Part shown: piece after piece, positions 45,214 to 53,971 of the stretch | Position numbering within the stretch: position 1 is the stretch's first letter | Layout of the letters: each line of letters starts with the position of its first letter | Assembly (NCBI GenBank): GCA_963843565.1 | Contig: CAWJKY010000004.1 | Location: 449,942-513,941, forward strand | Length of the DNA: 64,000 bases | Direction: 5' to 3' | DNA from: DASZQY01 sp963843565 | GTDB lineage: Bacteria > Pseudomonadota > Alphaproteobacteria > Rhizobiales > Kaistiaceae | Translations under genes and position numbers: made by a program | Notes under the pieces: model-generated | The model's input: the letters and a program-made list of their open reading frames with translations, nothing else | Databases searched by the model: none | What the model was told of the DNA's origin: nothing

Positions 45214-45725
45214 GCCGGGGCGCCCGGCAGCATCGCCCGCAACACGCCGTCCTTGCGGAAGTAATGGTGGAACAACGCCGCCACCGCATGCCCGCCGGCG
45301 AGCCAGATGATGCCCGTGCCCATGAGCTGGTGGATTTCCATGATCTGGTGGCCGAGGCTCCGCGAGAGGGTGAAGTACGGGCCAAGGGCGAAGCCATAGA
45401 CCGCGATTTCGTGGCCTTCCAGCCACGAGCCGACCATGGCGCTCGCCGGGATCGCGAGCAGCAGCACGTAGAGCAGCGCGTGCACGGCGCGCGAGGAAAC
45501 TGTGCTCAGCGTCGACAATTCGTGGCTGGGGCGACGATCGAGCAGCCGCCACAGAAGCCTGAGGGCGACGATCACGAAGACGGAAAAGCCCAGCGTTTCA
45601 TGCAACGCGCCACCGTGGTGGCTGGCGGTGAACCAGGCGGCGGCGACAAGGGCGGCGGTCAGCCAGTGAAAACCCTGCGCCACGGTGCCGTAGCGAAGGT
45701 GTGAACCGAACAGGGACATGCTCAT
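45210..45725 (-). CDS. Cytochrome b561-family membrane protein
   Basis: A 171-residue four-helix dihaem protein. Histidines in the helices (GFHWLTAALVAAAWFTASHH, SSRAVHALLYVLLLAIP, GHQIMEIHQLMGTGIIWLAG, GHAVAALFHHYFRKDGVL) are the expected haem ligands, and it ends with the typical DGVLRAMLPG. Family members (YodB/CybB) move electrons from quinol, for example to superoxide. Confidence 0.9.
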   Translation of the reverse strand: MSMSLFGSHLRYGTVAQGFHWLTAALVAAAWFTASHHGGALHETLGFSVFVIVALRLLWRLLDRRPSHELSTLSTVSSRAVHALLYVLLLAIPASAMVGSWLEGHEIAVYGFALGPYFTLSRSLGHQIMEIHQLMGTGIIWLAGGHAVAALFHHYFRKDGVLRAMLPGAPA

Positions 45726-45809
45726 ACAATCCGGGTTGGGAGGAACCAGACACCACCGTCACGGACGGCGGCGCGGTTCCCTACGCAGGCCCGCCTTGCA
45801 ACACGCTGA

Positions 45810-46220
45810 CTACCCGGCGTCAGCCTCGAGCTGTTCCATGTCGTCGTCGGAAAGGCCGAAATGGTGGCCGATTTCGTGGACCAGCACGTGGGTCACGACC
45901 GCTCCGAGGGTCTCCTCGTTTTCGGCCCAGTAGTCGAGGATCGGGCGACGATAGAGCCAGATCATGTTGGGCATCTGCCCGGTCAGGGGAACGGCGTTGT
46001 CGTGGGCCATCCCGACCCCCTGGAAGAGGCCGAGGATATCGAAATCCGACTCGGCCTCGAGTTCCTCCAGCACACTCGGCTCGGGAAATTCCGCCACGCG
46101 GAACTGGATATCGCCGGCCAGCTCGCGGAATTCGCGCGGCAGTTCCGAAAACGCGATCCGCGCAATCGCGCCGATGTCGTCCAGGGAGGGTGCCAGCCGG
46201 TCGCGGAAATCGTCAGCCAT
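45810..46220 (-). CDS. Zincin-like metallopeptidase family protein
   Basis: A 136-residue small metalloprotease-like protein with the HExxH motif in THVLVHEIGHHFGLSDDDME and an acidic tail. Family members have few known substrates. The N-terminal region (PSLDDIGAIARIAFSELPRE) and FQGVGM...PNMIWLYRRPILDYW are typical. Stand-alone gene. Confidence 0.85.
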   Translation of the reverse strand: MADDFRDRLAPSLDDIGAIARIAFSELPREFRELAGDIQFRVAEFPEPSVLEELEAESDFDILGLFQGVGMAHDNAVPLTGQMPNMIWLYRRPILDYWAENEETLGAVVTHVLVHEIGHHFGLSDDDMEQLEADAG

Positions 46221-46413
46221 GGGTCAGACACTCGGCGCCGGCGGGGGCGCCGGTCAAGCGGGCGTTCACGAATATGGCGCTCCGCTGAACGTCGGATGAA
46301 CGGTCCCCTCAGGCTGGGTTAACAGAGCATGGCCATAATCCGGCTTCACAGTCGGCGGACGGATCGACCGATCCGGGGACAAAGGGCCGACCGCACACCG
46401 AGGACTGTCTATC

Positions 46414-46758
46414 ATGCTTGCGAGAACCCTTTTGGCGACCGCCGCGCTTGGCATGATCGCCGCGACGACTTTGCCGGTCACGGCTTCGGCGCAGGTGGCC
46501 AAACCTGACGTCGTCGTGCCCGGGCCGGGCTATTACCCGCCGCCGGTCTACTATCCCGCACCGCCCCCGCCGGCCCCGTGGTGGTCGCGCCGCCCGCCGC
46601 CGCCGAGTTGGGGCTACTACGCGCCCCCGCCGCCGGTGGTCTACTACCCCGCGCCGCCTCCGCCGCGCATCTACCGCCGTCCGCCGCCGTATTGGGGGTA
46701 TCCGCCGCCACCGCGTTGGCACTACCCGCCGGACCATCGCAATTGGCCGACGGGCTGA
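46414..46758 (+). CDS. Secreted proline/tyrosine-rich protein
   Basis: A 114-residue protein: Sec signal peptide MLARTLLATAALGMIAATTL (cleavage near TASA-Q, residue 26), then a mature part made almost only of Pro, Tyr, Trp and Arg in PPPxxYY/PPP-rich runs (YYPPPVYYPAPPPPAPWW). Low complexity, probably extended and envelope-associated. No family recognised. A strong terminator follows 30 bp later. Confidence 0.75.
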   Translation: MLARTLLATAALGMIAATTLPVTASAQVAKPDVVVPGPGYYPPPVYYPAPPPPAPWWSRRPPPPSWGYYAPPPPVVYYPAPPPPRIYRRPPPYWGYPPPPRWHYPPDHRNWPTG

Positions 46759-46790
46759 GCCGGCTTCGGACCCAAACGTGATCTGACGAT

Positions 46791-46822
46791 GCCCCGCCCG
46801 AGCCAATCGGGCGGGGCTTTTT
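46791..46822 (+). terminator. Rho-independent terminator
   Basis: Perfect 10-bp stem gccccgcccg / cgggcggggc, loop agccaat, then five T residues, downstream of the Pro/Tyr-rich gene on the plus strand. It also lies just after the leuC stop on the other strand, but the T run fits plus-strand use. Confidence 0.9.
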
Positions 46823-46830
46823 CGTTGGCC

Positions 46831-48246
46831 CTACATCGGCCACTCGCGCACGTCGACGAAGCGGCCGGCGATCGCCGCCGCCGCCGCCATGGCCGGCGAC
46901 ACCAGGTGGGTGCGGCCCTTGAAGCCCTGACGGCCCTCGAAGTTGCGGTTCGAGGTCGACGCGCAGCGCTCGCCCGGCTTCAACCGGTCCTCGTTCATGG
47001 CCAGGCACATCGAACAGCCCGGCTCGCGCCACTCGAAGCCCGCAGCCAGGAAGATCTTGTCGAGGCCTTCCTGCTCCGCCTGCTCCTTCACCAGCCCCGA
47101 ACCCGGCACGACCATCGCCGCGACGCCCTCGTGAACCTTTTTGCCGGCGACGATCTTGGCCGCGGCGCGCAGGTCCTCGATGCGGCCGTTGGTGCACGAC
47201 CCGAGGAACACGTGCTCGATGGTGATGTCCTTGATCGGCGTGTTGGCTTCGAGCCCCATGTAGGCAAGCGCCCGCTCGACGGCGCGGCGCTTCTCCGGAT
47301 TCTCGATGTCCGCCGGATCGGGCACCTTGCCCTCGACGGAAACGACGTTCTCCGGGCTCGTCCCCCAAGTGACCAGCGGCGGCAGGTCGGCGGCGTGCAG
47401 CCTCACCTCCTCGTCGAACACCGCCCCTTCGTCGGAGAAGCGCGTCCGCCAGTAGGCAAGCGCCATGTCCCGTGCCGCACCCTGCGGCGCCTTCGGGCGG
47501 CCCTTGATGTAGGCGTAGGTGGTCTCGTCAGGGGCGATGAGGCCGGCGCGGGCGCCGCCCTCGATGCTCATGTTGCAGACCGTCATGCGGCCTTCCAGCG
47601 ACAGGGCACGGATCGCCTCGCCGGCGTATTCGATGACGTGCCCGGTGCCACCGGCCGTGCCGATGTGGCCGATGATCGACAGGATGATGTCCTTGGCGGT
47701 GACGCCGGGCGGCAGGGCGCCGTCGACGGTGACGCGCATGTTTTTCGCCTTGCGCTGGATAAGCGTCTGGGTGGCCAGCACGTGCTCGACCTCGGACGTT
47801 CCGATGCCGTGGGCGAGCGCGCCGAAGGCGCCGTGCGTCGAGGTATGGCTGTCGCCGCACACGATCGTCATGCCGGGCAGCGTGAAGCCCTGCTCCGGCC
47901 CGATGATGTGGACGATGCCCTGCCGGTGATCGAGCTCGTTGAAATACTCGATGCCGAATTCTCTGGCGTTCTTCGCCAGGGTCTCGACCTGAACGCGCGA
48001 CTCCTCATTGTGGATGCCGCCGCGCCGATCGGTGGTCGGCACGTTGTGGTCGACCACGGCCAGCGTTCGGTTCGGCGCGCGCACGGTGCGGTGCGCCAAG
48101 CGCAGGCCCTCGAAGGCCTGCGGGCTGGTCACCTCATGAACGAGATGGCGGTCGATGTAGATGAGCGAGGTGCCGTCAGGCTCCTCCTGGACAAGGTGAT
48201 CGTTCCAGATCTTGTCGTAGAGGGTCTGCGGTTTGTCGGTGGCCAT
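46831..48246 (-). CDS. leuC: 3-isopropylmalate dehydratase large subunit
   Basis: The 471-residue aconitase-like subunit with the [4Fe-4S] cluster. TLYDKIWNDHLVQ, LIYIDRHLVHEVTSPQAFEG, VCGDSHTSTHGAFGALAHGI, VFLGSCTNGRIEDLRAAAKI and the cluster motif EPGCSMCLAMNEDRL (cysteines of C...CxxC) are present. Works with LeuD. Confidence 0.97.
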   Translation of the reverse strand: MATDKPQTLYDKIWNDHLVQEEPDGTSLIYIDRHLVHEVTSPQAFEGLRLAHRTVRAPNRTLAVVDHNVPTTDRRGGIHNEESRVQVETLAKNAREFGIEYFNELDHRQGIVHIIGPEQGFTLPGMTIVCGDSHTSTHGAFGALAHGIGTSEVEHVLATQTLIQRKAKNMRVTVDGALPPGVTAKDIILSIIGHIGTAGGTGHVIEYAGEAIRALSLEGRMTVCNMSIEGGARAGLIAPDETTYAYIKGRPKAPQGAARDMALAYWRTRFSDEGAVFDEEVRLHAADLPPLVTWGTSPENVVSVEGKVPDPADIENPEKRRAVERALAYMGLEANTPIKDITIEHVFLGSCTNGRIEDLRAAAKIVAGKKVHEGVAAMVVPGSGLVKEQAEQEGLDKIFLAAGFEWREPGCSMCLAMNEDRLKPGERCASTSNRNFEGRQGFKGRTHLVSPAMAAAAAIAGRFVDVREWPM

Positions 48247-48664
48247 GGCTACGGTTCCTGAAGGGCTTCTGGGCAGAGGCCGGACCCCGGATGCAGCAAG
48301 CGAGCAAGGCGAGGAGACGGCGCGGCAGCGCGGCCGGCGCGAACGCCGGCATCAGGCGCGGGCGAGACCGTCGACGGTGACGTGCCGCGCCAGGAAGCGC
48401 CACGGCATGCGCTGGCGGTCGGCGATCGCGGCAAAATCGAAGGTGCCGCGGAGGCGCCGGCGCACGGGCGAGGTGAAGACCGTCGTCATCATGCTGGCTT
48501 AGGTAGCAACAGACGGGCGAATAGACAACGTCCGCCGGGAACGCGAGCTGTTCCGCCACGCCGACGGCAAGGATGGCCTCGCCCGACTTCAGCCGGGCGG
48601 CAAGCGGCAAAACGCAAGAGGCGGCCGGAGCCGCCTCAGGAGAATCCGAAAAGAGCACGGCAGG
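48247..48664. other. Intergenic region between leuC and rplS
   Basis: 418 bp with one possible small gene (48352-48492, separate entry). The rest shows no gene or repeat. The leuC promoter is expected here. Confidence 0.4.
48352..48492 (-). CDS. Possible small protein (46 residues)
   Basis: ATG 48492 to TGA 48352 encodes MMTTVFTSPVRRRLRGTFDF then AAIADRQRMPWRFLARHVTV, a basic, protein-like sequence. The ribosome site is weak and no family is recognised. It precedes leuC by about 105 bp on the same strand; a leader peptide or a chance frame are both possible. Confidence 0.3.
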   Translation of the reverse strand: MMTTVFTSPVRRRLRGTFDFAAIADRQRMPWRFLARHVTVDGLARA

Positions 48665-49057
48665 CTAGGTAGCAGCCGTCTCCGCGTCGGCGCCACGCGC
48701 CGTCTGTTTCTCGGTGATGCGGGCCGACTTGCCGCGCAATCCACGCAGATAATAGAGCTTGGCGCGGCGCACCTTGCCGCGACGCACCACCTCGACGGAA
48801 TCGATCGACGGCGAATAGATCGGGAAGACCCTCTCCACCCCCTCGCCGTACGAAATCTTGCGGACGGTGAAGTTTTCGTTGAGGCCGCCGCCCGCGCGCC
48901 CGATGACGACGCCCTCGTAGGCCTGGATGCGGGTCCGCGTCCCTTCGGTGACCTTCACGTTCACCCTGACCGTATCGCCGGGGGCGAATTCGGGCAGGCT
49001 CTTCTCACCCATGATGCGGGCGACCTGCTCTTTTTCGAGCTCCTGGATTACGTTCAT
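48665..49057 (-). CDS. rplS: 50S ribosomal protein L19
   Basis: A 130-residue L19, at the 30S-50S interface. MNVIQELEKEQVARIMGEKS, FAPGDTVRVNVKVTEGTRTR, IQAYEGVVIGRAGGGLNENF and VRRGKVRRAKLYYLRGLRGK are the family signatures; the tail is slightly extended. ATG 49057 is the family start. The genes upstream are trmD-rimM-rpsP-ffh. Confidence 0.97.
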   Translation of the reverse strand: MNVIQELEKEQVARIMGEKSLPEFAPGDTVRVNVKVTEGTRTRIQAYEGVVIGRAGGGLNENFTVRKISYGEGVERVFPIYSPSIDSVEVVRRGKVRRAKLYYLRGLRGKSARITEKQTARGADAETAAT

Positions 49058-49208
49058 TTGGAGGACGGCCTTTCTGTTCAGACGGGAAGGCGAGCGCCGC
49101 TGGCGCCTCTGCGCTGTCCGCCGGTCATTCCGGTTGAAAATCGGCCGGTTGCATACGCCAATCGGATGGCTTTGTCGATTCCCGCCAAGCACCCCCGGCC
49201 ACCGGCGG

Positions 49209-49967
49209 TCAATCCGGCTCCTCCCTGCCCTTGAACGGCTTGAGGCGGACCCGGGTGCGGTGGTCCCCGGGGCCGGTCGCCTCGCCGGTCGGGCCAAGGC
49301 CTCGATAGTAGAACTTCTGCCAGCGTGCCGCCTCGGCCTCGGAACCCGGCTGATTGAGGTCTTCCATGAACTTGCTGCGGCTCTGCGACCAGGCGTCGTG
49401 ATCGCGCTTCAGCTCGGGATTGTCGGACAGGACCCGCATCCGCGGCGCCATCTTCTCGAGCATTCCCCGCTCGATCGGGAAAATGTGACAGAACGGCTCG
49501 CCCTTCTCGAAGCGCACCGGCAGGTGCGCCCGGGTAAAGACCCAGTTCATGGTGAACGCGAACGGCGACCAGTCGGTCTCGATCACCCCGGTGAGTGCGG
49601 AGATTCCGTCCTTCGGCCGGTTGATCGGCCCCTGCGCGACGAGATCGTAGCCGGGCGATGTGCGAAACAGGCACGAGACATGGAAGGTCAGCACGCCGCT
49701 GCCGAAGTGGCTGAGCGCCATCGCCGTCGTGCCCCGGTCGGGCGTCACCTTGATGCAATCGAAGCCCGGCTCGCCGTTCCATTCGGCGGTGAAGCCGGAC
49801 GGCGACAGGATTTCCCAGCCGAGGCCGTTGGCGATGTTGAGCGGCAGGCAGCGGTAGGCGAAGCGTTCCGGAGTCGCGTCCATCCAGTCGCGGCCGACCG
49901 GCGCCGGGCGGATCGAAACCTGATGGCCGTCGATGGCGTAGGCGGTCAGTTCTACGGGCTCGGACAT
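49209..49967 (-). CDS. DUF6065 family protein
   Basis: A 252-residue protein: RPAPVGRDWMDATPERFAYR, CLPLNIANGLGWEILSPSGF, FGSGVLTFHVSCLFRTSPGY, ETDWSPFAFTMNWVFTRAHL and FEKGEPFCHIFPIERG are typical of DUF6065, whose function is unknown. It lies between trmD and rplS, which are normally neighbours, on the same strand. Confidence 0.85.
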   Translation of the reverse strand: MSEPVELTAYAIDGHQVSIRPAPVGRDWMDATPERFAYRCLPLNIANGLGWEILSPSGFTAEWNGEPGFDCIKVTPDRGTTAMALSHFGSGVLTFHVSCLFRTSPGYDLVAQGPINRPKDGISALTGVIETDWSPFAFTMNWVFTRAHLPVRFEKGEPFCHIFPIERGMLEKMAPRMRVLSDNPELKRDHDAWSQSRSKFMEDLNQPGSEAEAARWQKFYYRGLGPTGEATGPGDHRTRVRLKPFKGREEPD

Positions 49968-50009
49968 GGCAGCATCGCTCGTGAACGCCAGAAACGAAGG
50001 GGGGTTGTC

Positions 50010-50720
50010 TTAGCGCGAATTCCTTCCCGGCTCCTTAGCGCCGGCAAGGAGATCGGGCCGCCGCGTCCGCGTCAGCCGTTCCGCCTCCGCCCGCCGCCAG
50101 GCCGCGATGCGGCCGTGATCGCCCGACAGGAGCACCTCGGGAATCGTCCGCCCTTCCCAGTCTTGCGGCCGGGTGTACTGCGGATATTCGAGGAGCCCCG
50201 CAGCGAAGCTCTCGCTTTCCGCCGATTGGGCGTTGCCCATGACCCCTGGCAGCAGCCGCACCACCGCGTCGATGAGCGCCATCGCGGCGATCTCGCCGCC
50301 CGACAGCACGTAGTCGCCGACCGACACTTCGGTGAGGTTGCGCCCTTCGATGACGCGCTCGTCGACGCCCTCGAACCGGCCGGCCACGACCACGACGCCG
50401 GGCCCGCCAGCAAGTTCCAGCACCCACGGTTGATCGAGCGGACGGCCGCGCGGGCTCATCAGCAGGCGCGGACGCGGATCGTCGGCGGGCGATGCCGCGT
50501 CGATGGCCGCACCCAGAACGTCAGCGCGCAGCACCATGCCCGGGCCGCCGCCGGCCGGCGTGTCGTCGACGTTGCGATGCTTGCTGGTTGCCGAGGCGCG
50601 GATGTCGCGCGCCTCCAGCGACCAGACGCCGTCGGCAAGCGCCTTGCCGGCGAGGCTGACGCCGAGGGGACCGGGAAACATCTCCGGGAACAGCGAGAGG
50701 ACGGTGGCGCGGAACGTCAC
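50010..50720 (-). CDS. trmD: tRNA (guanine-N1)-methyltransferase
   Basis: Methylates G37 of tRNAs to prevent frameshifting. 236 residues with the deep trefoil-knot segments: ATVLSLFPEMFPGPLGVSLA, VDDTPAGGGPGMVLRADVLG, LMSPRGRPLDQPWVLELAGG, GRFEGVDERVIEGRNLTEVS and VGDYVLSGGEIAAMALIDAV. Its start overlaps rimM by 4 bp. Confidence 0.97.
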   Translation of the reverse strand: MTFRATVLSLFPEMFPGPLGVSLAGKALADGVWSLEARDIRASATSKHRNVDDTPAGGGPGMVLRADVLGAAIDAASPADDPRPRLLMSPRGRPLDQPWVLELAGGPGVVVVAGRFEGVDERVIEGRNLTEVSVGDYVLSGGEIAAMALIDAVVRLLPGVMGNAQSAESESFAAGLLEYPQYTRPQDWEGRTIPEVLLSGDHGRIAAWRRAEAERLTRTRRPDLLAGAKEPGRNSR

Positions 50721-51286
50721 GACGCCGCGTCCTCGTCGTCGCCGACGAAGGTCGGCGGCACGACCACCACGCGGCCGGCCTTCACATCGACCCTGGGCAC
50801 GAACGCCGCGGTGAACGGGATGAGCAGCGATTCGCCGCGCTTCGGCGCGATCTCGAGGAGGTCGCCGGCGCCGTAGTTGGGGACGGCCACGATCATGCCG
50901 AGGAAGGTTCCGTCCTCCGACACGGCGTCGAGGCCGATGAGATCGGCGTGGTAGTATTCGTCCTCGGCTGGCGCCGGCAGCCGCTCCTGCGGCACGGAGA
51001 GTTCCAGCCCGTTCAGCGCCTCGGCCGCGTTGCGATCCTCGATGCCCTTGAGGCGCGCGACCAGCATGCCGGGCGAAGACCCGGCGGCCGGCCGCACCGA
51101 GACGATCTCGAAGACGCGCCCGTCCGGCGCCGTCAGCGGGCCGTAGGCGGCGACGTCACCGGGCACGTCGGTGAACGGCTTCAGCCGCACCTCGCCCTTG
51201 ATGCCGTGGGCGGCGCCGATCTGCGCCACCACGACGGTGCGGCTGCCGGCGGGAGACGAAGGACGCTCGCCCGGATGGCGACTCAT
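50717..51286 (-). CDS. rimM: Ribosome maturation factor RimM
   Basis: Assists 30S head maturation. 189 residues: N-domain VVVAQIGAAHGIKGEVRLKP, C-terminal PRC-barrel EDEYYHADLIGLDAVSEDGT and LLIPFTAAFVPRVDVKAGRV. Between rpsP and trmD. Confidence 0.95.
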   Translation of the reverse strand: MSRHPGERPSSPAGSRTVVVAQIGAAHGIKGEVRLKPFTDVPGDVAAYGPLTAPDGRVFEIVSVRPAAGSSPGMLVARLKGIEDRNAAEALNGLELSVPQERLPAPAEDEYYHADLIGLDAVSEDGTFLGMIVAVPNYGAGDLLEIAPKRGESLLIPFTAAFVPRVDVKAGRVVVVPPTFVGDDEDAAS

Positions 51287-51325
51287 GACCGACCCCCTCC
51301 CGAAATCCGCTCGCGCGGCTTTCGA

Positions 51326-51450
51326 CCTCCCCCTTTCAGGGGGAGGGAACGAACTGCGGGTCTCTCAATGCTTGCACAGAAGCCGGCACCGCCCCCTCCC
51401 CCTGCAAGGGGGAGGTCGGAGCGCACAGCGCTCCGGTTGGGGGTCGCCAG
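51326..51450. repeat. Extragenic palindromic repeats in the rimM-rpsP gap
   Basis: Two hairpins, cctccccctttcagggggagg (51326-51346) and the similar 51395-51415, with gcgctccggttgggggtcgc after the second. The second unit matches 57775-57830 in inverted orientation. They look like members of a dispersed repeat family. Confidence 0.8.
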
Positions 51451-51479
51451 CCTCGGCACAGTCAGCCTACGCCGTCAGC

Positions 51480-51857
51480 CTAAGCCGCCGGCGCCTCGGC
51501 GGCAGCTTCGGCCGGAGCGGCCTCGGCCGGCGCGGCCGCGGCGGCAGCGCGCTCCTGCGCCTTCTTGCCGGGCGCCGCCTTCTGCGGATTGTTGCGCGCC
51601 GGCCGCTTGGCAAGGCCGGCCGCGTCCAGGAAGCGCAGCACGCGATCGGTCGGCAGCGCGCCGTGGCTCATCCAGTGCTGGATGCGCTCGGTGTTGAGCG
51701 CCACGCGGTTCGGATCGTTCTTCGGCAGGATCGGGTTCCATGTGCCGACGATCTCGATGAAGCGGCCGTCGCGGGGGAAGCGCGAGTCGGCGACCACGAT
51801 GCGATAAAACGGCCGCTTCTTGGCGCCGGCGCGGGTGAGGCGAATTCTCAGGGACAT
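51480..51857 (-). CDS. rpsP: 30S ribosomal protein S16
   Basis: 125 residues: SLRIRLTRAGAKKRPFYRIV, ADSRFPRDGRFIEIVGTWNP, then LNTERIQHWMSHGALPTDRV and an Ala-rich tail (KAQERAAAAAAPAEAAPAEA), common in alphaproteobacterial S16. Located after ffh (32 bp) and before rimM. Confidence 0.97.
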   Translation of the reverse strand: MSLRIRLTRAGAKKRPFYRIVVADSRFPRDGRFIEIVGTWNPILPKNDPNRVALNTERIQHWMSHGALPTDRVLRFLDAAGLAKRPARNNPQKAAPGKKAQERAAAAAAPAEAAPAEAAAEAPAA

Positions 51858-51888
51858 GTTCGTTCGGTTCCTTGGGTTGGGATCGGAG

Positions 51889-53397
51889 TTATTTCTTTTT
51901 CGGCAGGCCCGGCAGGCCGGGGAAGCTTGCCCCGCCGCCGAGACCGGGAAGTTTCAGACCGGGCGGCAACGCCGGCGCGCCACCGGGAAGGCCGCCGGAT
52001 TTGGCGAGGCGTTCGAGCGCCGCCGGGTCCATCGCCGGCATGCCGCCTCCCATGCCGGGCATGCCCATCATGCCGCCCATGCGCGCGAACATGCCTTTGC
52101 CGCGGCCCATCTGCTTCATCATGTCGGACATCTGGCGGTGCATCTTGAGGAGCTTGTTGACCTCCTCGACGCGCGTGCCGGAGCCGGCGGCGATGCGCTT
52201 CTTGCGGCTCGCCTTCAGGATGTCGGGGGTCTTGCGCTCCTTCTTCGTCATCGAGGAAATAATCGCCTCCTGGCGGCGGAAGACGGAATCGTCGAGGCCC
52301 ATGGCATCGATCTGCTTCTTGGCCTTGCCGATGCCGGGCAGCATCCCCATGACGCCGCTCATGCCGCCGATCTGCTGCATCTGCTTCAGCTGGTCAGCGA
52401 GATCGTCGAGGTCGAAAGACCCCTTGCGCAATTTCTCGGCGGACTTCGCCGCCTTTTCCATGTCGATGTTCTGGGCGGCCTTCTCGACCAGGCCGACGAT
52501 GTCGCCCATGCCCAGAATGCGGCCGGCGATCCGCGACGGGTCGAAGTCTTCCAGCGCGTCGAGCTTCTCTCCGACACCGATCAGCTTGATCGGCTGGCCG
52601 GTGACGGCGCGCATGGACAGCGCCGCGCCGCCGCGCCCGTCGCCATCGACGCGGGTGAGCACGATGCCGGTGATTCCGACCGCGTCGTTGAAGGATTTGG
52701 CGACGTTGACCGCGTCCTGGCCGGTGAGCGAATCGGCGACCAGCAGGATCTCGTGCGGTTTCGTCGCCTGCTTGATCTCGACCATCTCGGCCATCAAAGG
52801 CTGGTCGATGTGGGTGCGGCCGGCGGTGTCGAGCAGGAACACGTCGTAGCCGCCGAGGCGCGCGGCGGTCTCGGCGCGGCGCGCGATCTCGACCGGCGAC
52901 TGGCCGGCGACGATCGGCAGCGTATCGATGCCGGCCTGAACGCCGAGCACCTTCAGCTGCTCCTGCGCGGCCGGACGGCGCACGTCGAGCGAGGCCATCA
53001 GCACCTTCAGCTTCTGGCGGTCGGCAAGCCGGCGCGCGATCTTGGCGGCGGTCGTCGTCTTGCCCGAGCCTTGCAGGCCGACCAGCATCAGCGGCACCGG
53101 CGCCGGCGCGTTGAGGTCGATCGTCTGGGCCTCGGAGCCCAGCATCTCGACCAGCTGGTCGTTGACGATCTTCACGACCATCTGGCCCGGCGTCACCGAG
53201 CGGATGACTTCGGCGCCGACGGCACGGGCGCGCACCTTGTCCGTGAACGAGCGCACCACATCGAGGGCGACGTCCGCCTCGATCAGCGCCCGGCGGACCT
53301 CGCGCATCGCCTCGTTGACGTCGGCCTCCGACAGCGCGCCGCGCTTGGTGAGCTTGTCGAGGATGCCGCCGAGGCGTTCTGAAAGCGATTCAAACAT
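51889..53397 (-). CDS. ffh: Signal recognition particle GTPase Ffh
   Basis: A 502-residue SRP54 protein that targets nascent membrane proteins to FtsY. N-domain, then G-domain with GLQGSGKTTTAAKIARRLAD, DVRRPAAQEQLKVLGVQAGI, LLDTAGRTHIDQPLMAEM and TRVDGDGRGGAALSMRAVTG, and a Met-rich M-domain ending in a Gly/Met/Pro-rich tail (MFARMGGMMGMPGMGGGMPA) for the signal sequence. Confidence 0.98.
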   Translation of the reverse strand: MFESLSERLGGILDKLTKRGALSEADVNEAMREVRRALIEADVALDVVRSFTDKVRARAVGAEVIRSVTPGQMVVKIVNDQLVEMLGSEAQTIDLNAPAPVPLMLVGLQGSGKTTTAAKIARRLADRQKLKVLMASLDVRRPAAQEQLKVLGVQAGIDTLPIVAGQSPVEIARRAETAARLGGYDVFLLDTAGRTHIDQPLMAEMVEIKQATKPHEILLVADSLTGQDAVNVAKSFNDAVGITGIVLTRVDGDGRGGAALSMRAVTGQPIKLIGVGEKLDALEDFDPSRIAGRILGMGDIVGLVEKAAQNIDMEKAAKSAEKLRKGSFDLDDLADQLKQMQQIGGMSGVMGMLPGIGKAKKQIDAMGLDDSVFRRQEAIISSMTKKERKTPDILKASRKKRIAAGSGTRVEEVNKLLKMHRQMSDMMKQMGRGKGMFARMGGMMGMPGMGGGMPAMDPAALERLAKSGGLPGGAPALPPGLKLPGLGGGASFPGLPGLPKKK

Positions 53398-53564
53398 CTG
53401 CTACGTCGTTGTTCCCAAACGATTTCGCGCCCGCGGGCGCAACGCGCTGGCGGACGCTGACCTCCGGGGTCACAGCCCCGGTGGGCTTCACAAAAGTCAG
53501 GCTCTCTTCAGAGTCGGCCGGGGTTTACGTGGCGGCAGGCGCCGAGTCAATCAAGGGCGGGCCC

Positions 53565-53957
53565 TCAGGCGAGGAGCGCCCGGTCCCAGCCGCGACGCGC
53601 GATCGCACCGCCGATAAGCGCCGGCACGGTCAGGAAGATCACCATTGGCAGCCCCACGAAGAGGAGCGCCAGCGGAAAAAGGCCGAGACCTGTTCCGGGT
53701 CTGATCAGGAACAGCGTCACCATCTGTCCCAGGGCCATCCAGACGGGCCAGCGCCAGACCCGGACCGGCGCGAGGTAGCCCGCGACCGCGGCAACGACTG
53801 CGAAAACCGGGATGCCGATCAACCAGTATGCCGGCGTGTCCCACGCCTCGCGCCCGCCGGCAGCGAGTGAAAGGCCGGCCCAGACGATCGCGCCGGCAGC
53901 GACGCAAAGGACGGCGGCGCCGAGGCGCGGGCCGGGACCGGGATCGCTTTGACTCAT
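53565..53957 (-). CDS. Small integral membrane protein, unknown function
   Basis: A 130-residue protein with four predicted hydrophobic helices (LGAAVLCVAAGAIVWAGLSL, WLIGIPVFAVVAAVAGYLAP, WPVWMALGQMVTLFLIRPG, LGLFPLALLFVGLPMVIFLT). No family recognised. It lies 15 bp after the desaturase gene on the same strand, so it is probably co-transcribed. Confidence 0.75.
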   Translation of the reverse strand: MSQSDPGPGPRLGAAVLCVAAGAIVWAGLSLAAGGREAWDTPAYWLIGIPVFAVVAAVAGYLAPVRVWRWPVWMALGQMVTLFLIRPGTGLGLFPLALLFVGLPMVIFLTVPALIGGAIARRGWDRALLA

Positions 53958-53971
53958 GGAAGGCGAGCCTA

